A stretch of DNA of 64,000 nucleotides from Serratia sp. Ag1. Its GTDB lineage: Bacteria > Pseudomonadota > Gammaproteobacteria > Enterobacterales > Enterobacteriaceae. Position numbers and translations under genes: made by a program. Below the pieces are notes generated by a model. That model was not told where the DNA came from. It searched no databases and saw only the letters and a program-made list of their open reading frames with translations. Position 1 is the stretch's first letter. Each line of letters begins with the position of its first letter. The stretch is from NCBI RefSeq assembly GCF_000743355.1, contig NZ_JQEI01000016.1, positions 1-64,000 on the forward strand, written 5' to 3'. Below, one piece after another: positions 55,556 to 64,000 of this stretch.

Positions 55556-56899
55556 TTAGCCTTCTAATTCCAGCACGGGTTTACGCTTCAGAATAACGCG
55601 TAACACGAAGTAGTAGACAATGCCCACGGCCAACCAGCTCAGGCCAAGGACTTTAGCTTCAATATCCATTTCGTACAGCACAAAGCCGATGATTGCCAAA
55701 CCAACCAGCGGGAAAAGCAGGTGCTTCACCCAGGCGGTGGATTTCTGGCGGATGATGTAGTGGTTAATCACCGACAGGTGCAGGATCAAAAAGCCCATCA
55801 GCGCGCCGAAGTTCACCAGGCGGCTCAGGTTGTCGATGCTGCCGTTGAAGTACAGACCGGAACCGAGAGAAATCACCGCGACCAGCAGGGTGCTGACGTA
55901 AGGGGTTTTGAAACGAGGGTGAACCTTCGCCAGGATTTTCGGCAACTGACGGTCACGCCCCATGGCAAACAGAATGCGCGAAATCGCCGCCTGGGCTACC
56001 AGGGCGTTAGCGATCCCCCAAGAGAGCGCGGTGGCCCAGATGGTGGCCTGCTTCAGCCAGGTTCCACCGGCCAGATTGGCGGTGTCGTAAAACGCGGTAT
56101 CCAGGTTTTTGAAATTGTGCCCTGCGGCCAGATCGGCGGCGATCCAGGTTTGCAGAATAAACAGCGATCCAACCAGCAGCAGAGCAAACAGCGAAGCTTT
56201 ACCCACCGCATCGGCTCCGCCTTTGCTCTCTTCAGACAGTGTCGAGATACCGTCAAAGCCCAGGAACGACAGCACGGCGATCGACACCGCCCCCATCACC
56301 AGCGGCAAACTGAACTTCTCGGCGTTGTAGAGCGGGTTCAAGGTTAAGCCGCCTGAGCCTTCGCCGGAATACAGAGCAATCAGCCCCATCACCACGAAAA
56401 TGGTCAGGATCACGATCTCCGTCACCAGAATGTAGCGGTTGGCTTTGGCGGTGAACTGAATACCGATCAGGTTGATCACACTGTTAATGGCGATAAACGT
56501 CACGATCCACACCCAGGCAGGCACACCCGGCAGAATCGGGCCAAGAGCTGCGGCGCTGACGATATACAGCAGCGAAGGAACCAGAATGTAATCCAGCAGG
56601 ATCAGCCAACCAGCGAAGAAGCCGACGGTTTCGTGGATACCGCGCTGTGCGTAGGCATACACCGAACCAGATACCGGGAACGCACGCGACATCGACCAGT
56701 AGCTCATGGCGGTGAAGAACATCGCCACCATACCGATCAGGTAGGCCAAGGCAACCATACCTTGTGAGCCTTCCCAAACGTAACCAAAAACGCCAAACGG
56801 TGCGATCGGCACCATAAAGATCATGCCGTAAATCACCAGATCTTTCAGGGTGAGGGTACGGTGCAGTTCCTGCTTATAGCCAAATTGTTCAACAGACAT
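55556..56899 (-). CDS. APC-family amino acid/amine permease
   Basis: 447 residues with about 12 membrane helices. The N-terminal pattern LTLKDLVIYGMIFMVPIAPF and SFLGFDGISTLSEESKGGAD (helix 6 area, ~residue 220) are typical of amino acid-polyamine-organocation transporters. It follows the formamidase gene by 12 bases and is probably cotranscribed, so its substrate may be an amide or an amine/amino acid related to the hydrolase; not determinable from sequence. Similar to the YbaT/YjeH-type subgroup by eye only. Confidence 0.87.
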   Translation of the reverse strand: MSVEQFGYKQELHRTLTLKDLVIYGMIFMVPIAPFGVFGYVWEGSQGMVALAYLIGMVAMFFTAMSYWSMSRAFPVSGSVYAYAQRGIHETVGFFAGWLILLDYILVPSLLYIVSAAALGPILPGVPAWVWIVTFIAINSVINLIGIQFTAKANRYILVTEIVILTIFVVMGLIALYSGEGSGGLTLNPLYNAEKFSLPLVMGAVSIAVLSFLGFDGISTLSEESKGGADAVGKASLFALLLVGSLFILQTWIAADLAAGHNFKNLDTAFYDTANLAGGTWLKQATIWATALSWGIANALVAQAAISRILFAMGRDRQLPKILAKVHPRFKTPYVSTLLVAVISLGSGLYFNGSIDNLSRLVNFGALMGFLILHLSVINHYIIRQKSTAWVKHLLFPLVGLAIIGFVLYEMDIEAKVLGLSWLAVGIVYYFVLRVILKRKPVLELEG

Positions 56900-56911
56900 G
56901 ACTTTGGCCCC

Positions 56912-57814
56912 TTAATCCAACTGAATGTTTAGCTGTGCGGCAACGCTGCGTGGCAGCGCGAAGCGGCAGGTTTTCAGCGGATCAACCACTTGGCAGATTT
57001 GCAGATCGCCGGTAATGCTCATCAGGTTGATGGCGTCGGCCAGCGTGACGGCGCTGTGGTTGGCGACAAAGTGCGCCATGTTGCGGGTAGCCAGTTGGGC
57101 GGCCTCGTCGAGCGTTTTAGCAGAAGCCAGCGTGTAGAGTGCGTCAGCGGTGCTCATCATTGGCGTGGGCAGTGGGCGGTTTTTCACCACGGTCAGATTC
57201 ACCACCACTTCACCGGGGATCTCCAACCCGCATACGGAGACTTCGCCGTCGCCCATGGCGGCATGCAGATCGCCGAGTGCAAACAGTGCGCCTTTCACGT
57301 TAACCGGCAGCCACAGCGTGCAGCCTTCGGTAATGATCTTGCAATCCATGTTGCCGCCGTGCGCATCCGGTGTGCCGCAAGGCACGGCGTCACCTGCCGG
57401 TGCCACGCCAATCACGCCAATCATTGGTTTGAGTGGCCAACGCACGCCGCCTGGCAGCAGCGCAAAGCCCTCTTCCAACGGCACGGTGCGGATCTGCGGC
57501 TGTTGCAGTTCATCGCCGATCACGCCCAGGCCCGGTGCGGTGACCATCACCGCCTGATGGCTGCGTGGCGTAATGCGCTTGATCTCTACCCGCAGTACAT
57601 CGCCTGGCTGTGCATCCTGCACATAGACCGGCCCGGTGGCTGGGTTGATGCGGTTCCAATCCAGTTCGGTAAATGCGGCCTGTTCAGAGGCGATCTGATC
57701 TTCGAAACAGTCGCAGGTTTCAAAGCAGACGTCGCTGCCGCTGGTAATTTTTGCCACAGGGGCATTATCACGCGACATGGCATAAACCACGTGCGTGCGA
57801 GGAATTGTTTCCAT
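56912..57814 (-). CDS. Acetamidase/formamidase family protein
   Basis: 300 residues, FmdA_AmdA family, which hydrolyses short-chain amides to ammonia and the acid. Visible family segments: QPGDVLRVEIKRITP (~70), MIGVIGVAPA, PCGTPDAHGGNMDCKII (~145-160), and ALGDLHAAMGDGEVSVCGLE (~182-200) carrying conserved His/Asp residues. First gene of a two-gene unit with the permease. Suggests use of amides as nitrogen source; exact substrate unknown. Confidence 0.88.
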   Translation of the reverse strand: METIPRTHVVYAMSRDNAPVAKITSGSDVCFETCDCFEDQIASEQAAFTELDWNRINPATGPVYVQDAQPGDVLRVEIKRITPRSHQAVMVTAPGLGVIGDELQQPQIRTVPLEEGFALLPGGVRWPLKPMIGVIGVAPAGDAVPCGTPDAHGGNMDCKIITEGCTLWLPVNVKGALFALGDLHAAMGDGEVSVCGLEIPGEVVVNLTVVKNRPLPTPMMSTADALYTLASAKTLDEAAQLATRNMAHFVANHSAVTLADAINLMSITGDLQICQVVDPLKTCRFALPRSVAAQLNIQLD

Positions 57815-57966
57815 GGTGATTCCTGTCTAAAAAAGTTGTCTGAATTTTTCTTATGGGGGGAATTGCAATCTGCCGAAGACAGCATCAATTACCTTGCCTG
57901 AATTAATTAATCACACCCAACGGGGCGGTGGCAAGTGCAGCAAAAACCTGTTATCTGGGGGTTTAG

Positions 57967-58113
57967 ATGAATATTCCGTATATAAAAAATATTCTGGTTA
58001 TTTTTGTTGCCTTGGTGGTGTATGGCCTGATAACCGCTTTGCCATTCATCGAATGGCCAGCAGGTAAAATATCTATCAACGGTATCCCTGATAAACCGCC
58101 GCCACGCGTTTAA
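57967..58113 (+). CDS. Possible small membrane protein
   Basis: 48-codon frame starting ATG at 57967 with a G-rich stretch (GGGGG) about 6-10 bases upstream. Product MNIPYIKNILVIFVALVVYG... has one clear membrane helix, an FIEWPAGK turn and a Pro/Arg-rich end (PDKPPPRV). Its tail overlaps the aaeR 3' end on the other strand by 38 bases. Not recognised; may be chance, but amphipathic ends plus ribosome site make it plausible. Confidence 0.35.
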   Translation: MNIPYIKNILVIFVALVVYGLITALPFIEWPAGKISINGIPDKPPPRV

Positions 58114-58987
58114 AGTATTCCGTCAGGTAATTAATGCACACCTGTACCTTCAGCGGCAGTTTGTCCTTTTTGGTGTACAGGGCGTACACCGGGCGGGGTT
58201 CTGAGTGATAACGCTTGAACAGGATTTCGATCTCGCCGCGCTTGATCTCTTCGATCACCCACATCAGGGGAACGTAGGCGATGCCAGCCCCGGCGTTCAG
58301 CCAGCGGATCATGGTTTGTGAATCGTTGGTCACGAAGCGCCCCTGCGGGGCAATGCGCGTACTGATGCCTTCTGGTGCCATCAGTTCAAATTCGCTGTCT
58401 GGCCGCACGCTGTATTCCAGCCAGGAAAAATTTGCCATATCGCTGGGCTTTTGTGGTGTGCCGTGCTGGCTGAGGTAACTTTTGGCGGCGCAAACCACCA
58501 TCGGCATGGAACCCAACAGTTTGGAGAACAGACTGGAGTCTTGCAATGTACCAGTGCGGATCACCAGATCCAAACCATCGGTAATCAGGTCGGGAGCGGG
58601 GATGCCGGTAACCAGATTCACGGTTAAGCCGGGGTATTCTTGCAACATTTCGGCAGTCATGTTGGCCAGCACGTTTTGCGCGATGGTGGAGGAACTGCCG
58701 ATGCGCAAGGTGCCGGTTGGCGTATTGTTCAGTGCATAAAGCTGTTCATGCACTTCGGTCACTTCCTGCAGCATCCGGCGGCAGCCTTGATAATAGATTT
58801 TGCCCGCTTCGGTGAGGCCGATGCTGCGTGTGCTGCGGTTAAGCAGCTTCACCTGCAGCTCATTTTCCAGCTTGGACACCGTTTGGCTGATGGAAGAAAC
58901 GCTCATCGCGAGCTGGCTCGCTGCTGCAGTAAACGACCCACATTCAACCACTTTGGCGAACACCGACATCCGTTTTAGTCTTTCCAT
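58076..58987 (-). CDS. aaeR: LysR-type regulator AaeR
   Basis: Activates aaeXAB in response to aromatic carboxylic acids such as p-hydroxybenzoate. 303 residues: winged HTH (MERLKRMSVFAKVVECGSFT...AASQLAMSVSSISQTVSKLE, 1-60), linker helix, and a two-lobed effector domain. Extended near-identity with remembered E. coli AaeR (LNRSTRSIGLTEAGKIYYQG; RPVYALYTKKDKLPLKVQV). Divergent from aaeX across 292 bases. Confidence 0.95.
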   Translation of the reverse strand: MERLKRMSVFAKVVECGSFTAAASQLAMSVSSISQTVSKLENELQVKLLNRSTRSIGLTEAGKIYYQGCRRMLQEVTEVHEQLYALNNTPTGTLRIGSSSTIAQNVLANMTAEMLQEYPGLTVNLVTGIPAPDLITDGLDLVIRTGTLQDSSLFSKLLGSMPMVVCAAKSYLSQHGTPQKPSDMANFSWLEYSVRPDSEFELMAPEGISTRIAPQGRFVTNDSQTMIRWLNAGAGIAYVPLMWVIEEIKRGEIEILFKRYHSEPRPVYALYTKKDKLPLKVQVCINYLTEYFKRVAAVYQGYR

Positions 58988-59054
58988 TGTTCACTCTGGC
59001 TTAAAAGTGATTTAGATCACATATTGTAGATGAGTTTATCGTAAGCAGGCTAAT

Positions 59055-59073
59055 ATACACCCATCGGGTGTAT
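59055..59073. promoter_or_regulatory. Palindrome in the aaeR-aaeX intergenic region
   Basis: ATACACCC-ATC-GGGTGTAT, perfect 8-base arms, 68 bases upstream of aaeR and about 207 before aaeX. Could be an operator for AaeR or another factor. The rest of 58988-59279 has no gene. Confidence 0.45.
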
Positions 59074-59279
59074 CTTCTGAGCGCTTGAGCGTGCTCAGCA
59101 ATGCTGTTCGCCATGCGTTCCCTTTCATGAGTCTATGTCCGCAGTTTAACCCCTTTTCAGGTTTGTGGCCTGACAACCGTCCAGGCGTGACTTTTGGCGT
59201 CCTTTAGCCAAAATGTAAATGGGATGTGAAATCAGCAGGGTGCGATTTCCCGGTGCAGTAAACAATTAAGGAAAATGTG

Positions 59280-59483
59280 ATGAGTTTGCTTCCGGTTATG
59301 GTCATTTTTGGGCTGTCGTTCCCGCCGGTTTTTTTTGAACTGTTGGCGTCGCTGGTGCTGTTTTTTATTATGCGTCGCTTGCTGCTGCCGACCGGGATTT
59401 ACGATTTTGTCTGGCATCCGGCGTTGTTCAATACCGCGCTGTATTGCTGCCTGTTTTATCTGGTTTCATGTTTTTTTGTTTGA
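59280..59483 (+). CDS. aaeX: AaeX small membrane protein
   Basis: 67 residues from ATG 59280 (a GTG three bases earlier is in frame but not needed). Two hydrophobic helices and the very conserved [20 protein letters not shown] segment identify it. First gene of aaeXAB; role unknown, probably accessory to efflux. AAGGA ribosome site. Confidence 0.94.
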   Translation: MSLLPVMVIFGLSFPPVFFELLASLVLFFIMRRLLLPTGIYDFVWHPALFNTALYCCLFYLVSCFFV

Positions 59484-59490
59484 GGTGGCT

Positions 59491-60423
59491 GTGAAAACTT
59501 TTTCAATACAAATAACCCGAATTGCCGTCACGCTGATCGTTGTGGTGCTGGCCGCCATCGCGGTGTTCAAGTCCTGGGCGTTTTACACCGAATCCCCGTG
59601 GACGCGGGACGCCAAATTTGCTGCCGATGTAGTGGCGATCGCGCCAGACGTCAGTGGCCTGTTGACCGAGATACCGGTCACGGACAACCAGTTGGTGAAT
59701 AAGGGCCAGATCCTGTTCGTGATCGATCGGCCACGTTACCAACAGGCATTGGCACAGGCTAATGCGGATGTGGCCTATTACCAGGCACTGGCTGAAGAGA
59801 AAAAACGCGAGGCAGGCCGCAGGACGCGCTTAGGCATTCAGGCGATGTCGCAGGAAGAGATCGACCAGTCGAGCAACTCATTACAAACCGTGCAGCATCA
59901 GCTGGCCAAAGCGATCGCCGCCCGCGATCTGGCGCAATTGGATCTCGATCGTACTACGGTACGAGCGCCCGCTGATGGCTGGGTGACCAACCTGAATGTG
60001 CACGTTGGGGAATTTATCACCCGTGGTTCCACCGCCGTGGCGCTGGTGAAGAAAGACACGTTCTACATTATGGCGTATCTGGAAGAAACCAAACTCAACG
60101 GCCTGCTGCAGGGCGATAGGGTAGAAATCACCCCGCTGGGCAGTAACCGTATTATGCATGGCACCGTCGACAGCTTGGCGGCGGCGGTGAACAACAGCAG
60201 CAGCACCGTTAACAGCAAAGGGCTGGCAGCGATCGACAGCAATCTGGAGTGGGTGCGCTTGGCGCAGCGCGTACCGGTGAAAATCAGGCTGGATGAGCAG
60301 GATCAGCAACACCCTTACCCGGCGGGAACCACCGCCACCGTAGTGATCACCGGTAAGAGCGATCGCAACGAAAACGGCTCACCCTTTATCCGGCTGATGC
60401 ATCGGTTACGCGAGTTTGGCTGA
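59491..60423 (+). CDS. aaeA: Aromatic-acid efflux membrane fusion protein AaeA
   Basis: Periplasmic adaptor (HlyD family) of the AaeAB pump for p-hydroxybenzoate and related acids. 310 residues, the E. coli length, from GTG 59491; the frame opens to 59308 inside aaeX in another frame. N-terminal membrane helix (~11-30), lipoyl half-motifs [20 protein letters not shown] and [20 protein letters not shown], coiled-coil hairpin between them, beta-barrel after. Ends HRLREFG; stop overlaps aaeB start by 1 base (TGATG). Confidence 0.95.
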   Translation: MKTFSIQITRIAVTLIVVVLAAIAVFKSWAFYTESPWTRDAKFAADVVAIAPDVSGLLTEIPVTDNQLVNKGQILFVIDRPRYQQALAQANADVAYYQALAEEKKREAGRRTRLGIQAMSQEEIDQSSNSLQTVQHQLAKAIAARDLAQLDLDRTTVRAPADGWVTNLNVHVGEFITRGSTAVALVKKDTFYIMAYLEETKLNGLLQGDRVEITPLGSNRIMHGTVDSLAAAVNNSSSTVNSKGLAAIDSNLEWVRLAQRVPVKIRLDEQDQQHPYPAGTTATVVITGKSDRNENGSPFIRLMHRLREFG

Positions 60424-62390
60424 TGAATAGCCCAACGTTTATTCGGCTGAGATTTGCCTGCAAGCTCAGTTTCGCGATTGTCTTCGCGCTGTTTGTCGGT
60501 TTTCATCTTAACCTCGAAACCCCGCGCTGGTCGGTGCTGACGGCGGCGATCGTGGTGGCAGGGCCTGCTTTTGCCGCCGGGGGCGAGCCGTTCTCGGGGG
60601 CGATTCGCTACCGCGCCTGGCTGCGTATTATCGGTACTTTTATCGGCTGCTTTGTTGGTTTGGTGATCATCATACTTTGCGCGCGAGCGCCCGTGGTGAT
60701 GCTGATGCTGTGCTGCATCTGGCTCGGGGTGTGTACCTGGATTTCGTCGCTGGTTAAAGTCGAAAACTCCTATGCTTGGGGCTTGGCGGGCTATACGGCG
60801 TTGATTATCGTTGTCACCTCCGCCAGCGGCCCCTCTGCGCTGTTGCAAGCACCGCAGTTCGCCCTGGAACGCTGTAGCGAGATTGTGCTGGGTATTCTCA
60901 GCGCCGTGTTGGCCGATCTGCTGTTTTCACCGCGCTCGATCAAACAGGATATCGATCGCGCGGTGGATCAACTGTTGGTGAGGCAATACCGGCTGATGCA
61001 GATGTGCATCAGCAATGCAGAAAAAGAAGACATCGATCGGGCCTGGGGCGATCTGGTCAAAAGCACCACCGCCTTGAACGGCATGCGCGCCAATCTGATG
61101 TTGGAGTCTTCCCGCTGGCAGCGGGTAAACCGCCGTGTGCGCGTCTTGCATACCCTTTCACTGACGCTGATAACTCAGGCTTGTGAAACCTACCTGATCC
61201 TGTTGAATCACCCCGAGGCCGTGCAGGAAAACATTCGCGAACTGCTGATGATGCCCGCAGAAACACCGCAGGAAGTGCATCAGAACCTGAAACGGGTGCG
61301 TCAGGTGTTAGCCACCAGTCTGACCCATGAAACCTTGCTCACCGTCAGCACTTGGGTGGGCACCGCGACGCGCTACCTGCTGGTGGCGAAAGGTGTGCAC
61401 ACCAACAGCGGCATCAGTGCGGTTGAAAACGAAATCTTGGCGGGTGAGGTTGAGGTAAAAAAACCGTCAGCGGAAGGCCATCATGCGTTGATCAACGGCC
61501 TGCGTGCGTGGGCAGCTACCTCTATTGGTTGCCTGTTCTGGCTGTGGACGGGTTGGACTTCTGGCAGTGGTTGCATGGTGATGATCGCCATCGTAACCGC
61601 CTTGGCGATGCGCACACCGAACCCGAAAATGATGGCGTTCGATTTTCTGTTGGGGGTGCTGATGGCCCTGCCGATGGGGGCGCTGTTCTATATGTTTATC
61701 TTGCCCCAGACCCAACAAAGCATGTTCCTGCTGTGCCTGAGCTTGGGTGCACTGGCATTTTTCATCGGTATTGAGGTGCAAAAGCGCCGCTTGGGATCGC
61801 TGGGTACGCTGTCGAGTACCATCAATATTATCGTGCTGAGCAACCCGATGCATTTCTCGATCACGACGTTTATCGACAGCGCGATCGGCCAGATCATCGG
61901 CTGTTTTGTGGCGATGATTGTGCTTTCCCTGATCCGAGACACTTCGCGCGAACGTACCGGCCTCACGCTGATGAACCAACTGGTCAGCAGCGCGGTTTCT
62001 GCATTAACCACCCAGGCAGCGCGGCGGCGCGAAAATCATCTGCCAGCGCTGTATCAGCGTTTGAACCAGTTGCTGATGATGTTCCCCAACGATATCGCCA
62101 AATACCGTTTGGGGCTTAATCTGATCATTGCTCACCAGCGTATGCAGCAGACTGAGATCCCGGCCAAGGAAGAACTGTCGTTGTTTCATCAGCAAATTCG
62201 CAAGACGGCTGACCATGTGGTTTCAGCCAAAAGCGCAAGAAAGCGGGCGTATTATTACGATCGTCTGCTGAAAGAGATGCACGAATACCAGCAGAAACTG
62301 GTGGATAACCAGGCGCCAATCAGCGTAACCGGGCCGGTAAAACGTCTGGCGGACATGCTGCATCGTTATCGACACGCTTTAATTGACTAG
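60423..62390 (+). CDS. aaeB: Aromatic-acid efflux pump inner-membrane subunit AaeB
   Basis: FUSC-family efflux protein, 655 residues, E. coli size. Two hydrophobic blocks of about five or six helices each (residues ~13-160 and ~360-510) separated by a cytoplasmic helical domain; characteristic [20 protein letters not shown] at the start and a helical C-terminal domain. Acts with AaeA as a relief valve for aromatic carboxylates under AaeR control. Confidence 0.95.
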   Translation: MNSPTFIRLRFACKLSFAIVFALFVGFHLNLETPRWSVLTAAIVVAGPAFAAGGEPFSGAIRYRAWLRIIGTFIGCFVGLVIIILCARAPVVMLMLCCIWLGVCTWISSLVKVENSYAWGLAGYTALIIVVTSASGPSALLQAPQFALERCSEIVLGILSAVLADLLFSPRSIKQDIDRAVDQLLVRQYRLMQMCISNAEKEDIDRAWGDLVKSTTALNGMRANLMLESSRWQRVNRRVRVLHTLSLTLITQACETYLILLNHPEAVQENIRELLMMPAETPQEVHQNLKRVRQVLATSLTHETLLTVSTWVGTATRYLLVAKGVHTNSGISAVENEILAGEVEVKKPSAEGHHALINGLRAWAATSIGCLFWLWTGWTSGSGCMVMIAIVTALAMRTPNPKMMAFDFLLGVLMALPMGALFYMFILPQTQQSMFLLCLSLGALAFFIGIEVQKRRLGSLGTLSSTINIIVLSNPMHFSITTFIDSAIGQIIGCFVAMIVLSLIRDTSRERTGLTLMNQLVSSAVSALTTQAARRRENHLPALYQRLNQLLMMFPNDIAKYRLGLNLIIAHQRMQQTEIPAKEELSLFHQQIRKTADHVVSAKSARKRAYYYDRLLKEMHEYQQKLVDNQAPISVTGPVKRLADMLHRYRHALID

Positions 62391-62467
62391 ATCGCTTTGC
62401 CCTGAAAATCTGCAGGTAAAAACGTTACAATGAGCCATCTTTGATTCATCATTCTTTGCTATAAATT

Positions 62468-62594
62468 TATACTCGTCATACTTCAAGTTGCTTGGGTGTT
62501 GGCTGCCCTTGTTCACCCCAGTCACTTACTTGAGTAAGCTCCTGGGGCTTCACTCGGTTGCCGCCTACAAGCAACTCGAATTATTTTGGGTATA
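62468..62594. repeat. ERIC element 3
   Basis: 127 bp, TATACTCGTCATACTTCAAG to AATTATTTTGGGTATA with the CCCCAGTCACTTACTTGAGT core; opposite orientation to ERIC 1. Lies between aaeB and the barnase gene, ending 35 bases before its ATG. 62391-62467 otherwise plain. Confidence 0.93.
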
Positions 62595-62629
62595 GCCATC
62601 ATGGGGAATTCTCCTCATTCAGGGAAAAT

Positions 62630-63085
62630 ATGAATAAACGTACCCTTGTGGCGATGCTGATCGCCTTGGTGGTCGCCGGGTTTAGCGCATTGCACGGCAA
62701 TACCGAACGGGCGATCGCTCCGTTACCGGCGGCCCCTGCTGCGGTGGCGAGTATCGATCAACTGACCGAGCCAAAGCGCGTTGCCCGTTATCTGCAACAG
62801 CATCAACGGTTGCCGGATTATTACCTCACTAAAAAGCAGGCGCGTGATCGGGGCTGGGAGGTGAGTGAAGGTAATCTGTGCCAGGTATTGCCGGGTAAAG
62901 CGATTGGTGGCGATCGTTTCTCTAACCGCGAAGGGCGTTTACCGATGGCAAAAACCCGGGTATGGCGCGAGGCGGATATCAATTATCGATGTGGCCGACG
63001 CGGTGCCGATCGCTTGCTGTATTCCAGCGATGGCCTGATTTTTATTACGCGTGACCATTATAAGAACTTCATACGGATGGAGTGA
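62630..63085 (+). CDS. Secreted barnase-type ribonuclease
   Basis: Guanyl-preferring RNase of the barnase/T1 group. 151 residues from ATG 62630 (MNKRTLVAMLIALVVAGFSA, signal peptide or anchor); a longer in-frame start at 62558 lies inside the ERIC. The catalytic core is strikingly barnase-like: TRVWREADINYRCG (Glu), DRLLYSSDGLIFITR (Arg) and DHYKNF (His), matching the barnase Glu73/Arg87/His102 motifs. The barstar gene follows by one base, so the pair is an RNase plus its inhibitor. Probably exported for RNA scavenging or used against neighbours. Confidence 0.92.
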   Translation: MNKRTLVAMLIALVVAGFSALHGNTERAIAPLPAAPAAVASIDQLTEPKRVARYLQQHQRLPDYYLTKKQARDRGWEVSEGNLCQVLPGKAIGGDRFSNREGRLPMAKTRVWREADINYRCGRRGADRLLYSSDGLIFITRDHYKNFIRME

Positions 63086-63086
63086 A

Positions 63087-63389
63087 ATGATGGTGAAAAT
63101 AGAGTTCGATTTTAACCAGATACCCGATCTACCGGCGTTTTATCAGCAATTTGCTGACAAGTTCGCGCTGAGTGAAGAGTTTGGCTCCAATCTGGATGCT
63201 CTGTGGGACGTGGTGACCGGCGGCATCAGCCTGCCGGTCGAGATTGAATTTACCAATCTCAATGCCCGGGGCAAACGCCGTTTTGGTGCCATTATTCTGC
63301 TGTTTGAAGAAGCAGAGGAAGAGCTGGATGGGAGCCTGCGCTTCAATCTCCGTGAGGCAGGCGCTGCAGCAACGCATCACCGGAGATGA
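63087..63389 (+). CDS. yhcO: Barstar-family RNase inhibitor (YhcO-like)
   Basis: Cytoplasmic inhibitor protecting against the barnase. 100 residues. Start uncertain between tandem ATGs at 63087 and 63090; an in-frame start at 63051 is inside the barnase gene. Barstar features: FNQIPDLPAFYQQFADKFAL, the NLDALWDVVTG acidic helix (Asp residues that plug the RNase active site) and RFGAIILLFEEAEEELDGSL as in E. coli YhcO. Starts one base after the barnase stop, thus coexpressed. Confidence 0.93.
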   Translation: MMVKIEFDFNQIPDLPAFYQQFADKFALSEEFGSNLDALWDVVTGGISLPVEIEFTNLNARGKRRFGAIILLFEEAEEELDGSLRFNLREAGAAATHHRR

Positions 63390-63422
63390 ACCGGGTTCAT
63401 CCCACAGTGATGCTGCTGGCGA

Positions 63423-63971
63423 TCACTGTTGCGCCTCAGCCAGATCGCGCAAGTACTGGAAGATTTGGCGGAAAGATTTTGGCGGCTTGTTAGCGGCCTT
63501 CTCTTTTTGCGCGTTACGCACCAGCGCGCGCAACTGCTGACGATCGGCTTCTGGATACAGATCCAGCACGGTCGGGATCGCATCATCACCTTCTTCCACC
63601 AGGCGATCGCGCAGCGCTTCCAGCTTGTGGAACAGTGAAACCTGTTGGTTATGGCGGTTCTTCAGCTTATCGAGCGCGGTCTGGATCGGCTCAACGTCAC
63701 GGGCGCGCAGCAGTTTGCCGATCAGTTGGATCTGGCGGCGGCGGCCTTCTTTTTTGATCTTTTGTGCCAGTTCGATAGCGGCACGCAGATCTTCATCCAG
63801 CGGAATACGTTCCAGCGCGTTTTTACCCAGTTCGACCAGCTCGGTCCCCAGGTCTTTCAGCGCTTCGGCATCCCGTTTAATTTCACTTTTACTGACCCAG
63901 ATGATCTCGTCATCGTCCTCATTTTCGTTCTCAGGGACGTCGTCGAGCCAGTCTTCAGGCTGTTTGTTCAT
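63423..63971 (-). CDS. darP: Dual-action ribosomal maturation protein DarP (YjgA)
   Basis: Binds late 50S subunit precursors and helps 23S peptidyl transferase centre maturation. 182 residues, highly charged and helical: acidic start ([20 protein letters not shown]), [35 protein letters not shown] and the C-terminal [14 protein letters not shown] are the family's hallmark. Complete, with start at 63971; pmbA is usually divergent just beyond. In E. coli this gene lies elsewhere, so the junction yhcO-darP differs from E. coli order. Confidence 0.94.
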   Translation of the reverse strand: MNKQPEDWLDDVPENENEDDDEIIWVSKSEIKRDAEALKDLGTELVELGKNALERIPLDEDLRAAIELAQKIKKEGRRRQIQLIGKLLRARDVEPIQTALDKLKNRHNQQVSLFHKLEALRDRLVEEGDDAIPTVLDLYPEADRQQLRALVRNAQKEKAANKPPKSFRQIFQYLRDLAEAQQ

Positions 63972-64000
63972 GGTAGGCTCCGTTAAAAAGAGGCTAATCC

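Overview
The window is enterobacterial chromosome, most likely Serratia or a close member of the Yersiniaceae. The backbone genes run fis-dusB-prmA-panF-yhdT-accC-accB-aroQ, msrQ-msrP, acuI, csrD, mreBCD, maf (yhdE), rng, yhdP, a nitrilase, tldD, then aaeR/aaeXAB, a barstar (yhcO) and darP. This is the gene order known around 73 min of Escherichia coli, with aroQ, msrPQ and a carbonic anhydrase gene added. Three ERIC elements (14238-14364, 55313-55513, 62468-62594) also point to Enterobacterales. No rRNA, tRNA, transposase or CRISPR array was seen.

Region 1 (1-3209) is the end of a degraded prophage: terminase small and large subunits directly followed by a lambda gpI-like tail-tip assembly gene, then a membrane protein gene on the other strand. 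Region 2 (3331-27724) is housekeeping: nucleoid protein and tRNA modification (fis, dusB), fatty acid synthesis (accBC), pantothenate uptake (panF), periplasmic methionine sulfoxide repair (msrPQ), Csr small-RNA turnover (csrD), cell shape (mreBCD), RNase G, the phospholipid-trafficking protein YhdP and TldD. Behind tldD lies a highly structured element of about 165 bp (27749-27917).

Region 3 (about 27.9-58.1 kb) interrupts the tldD-aaeR neighbourhood and is an accessory island. Its core is a contact-dependent growth inhibition (CDI) locus: cdiB, a 3396-residue cdiA and cdiI, followed by three further toxin/immunity modules. Orphan module 1 carries 1.6 kb-plus of toxin-proximal sequence preceded by about 3 kb nearly identical to cdiA; orphan 2 carries about 2 kb of cdiA homology; orphan 3 begins exactly at the VENN motif. 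The four modules form two related pairs: cdiA and orphan 1 encode diverged versions of a Burkholderia 1026b-type tRNase toxin with related soluble immunity proteins, while orphans 2 and 3 encode diverged glycine-rich, probably membrane-acting toxins with related two-helix membrane immunity proteins. SymE-like genes, whole or broken, and a conserved terminator mark the module boundaries. A very AT-rich GT9 glycosyltransferase, a GH28 pectinase lipoprotein and a formamidase-permease operon complete the island.

Region 4 (58076-63971) returns to the backbone: the aaeR/aaeXAB aromatic-acid efflux system, a secreted barnase-type RNase with its barstar inhibitor, and darP. All assignments rest on reading motifs and remembered family sequences; no database search was run.
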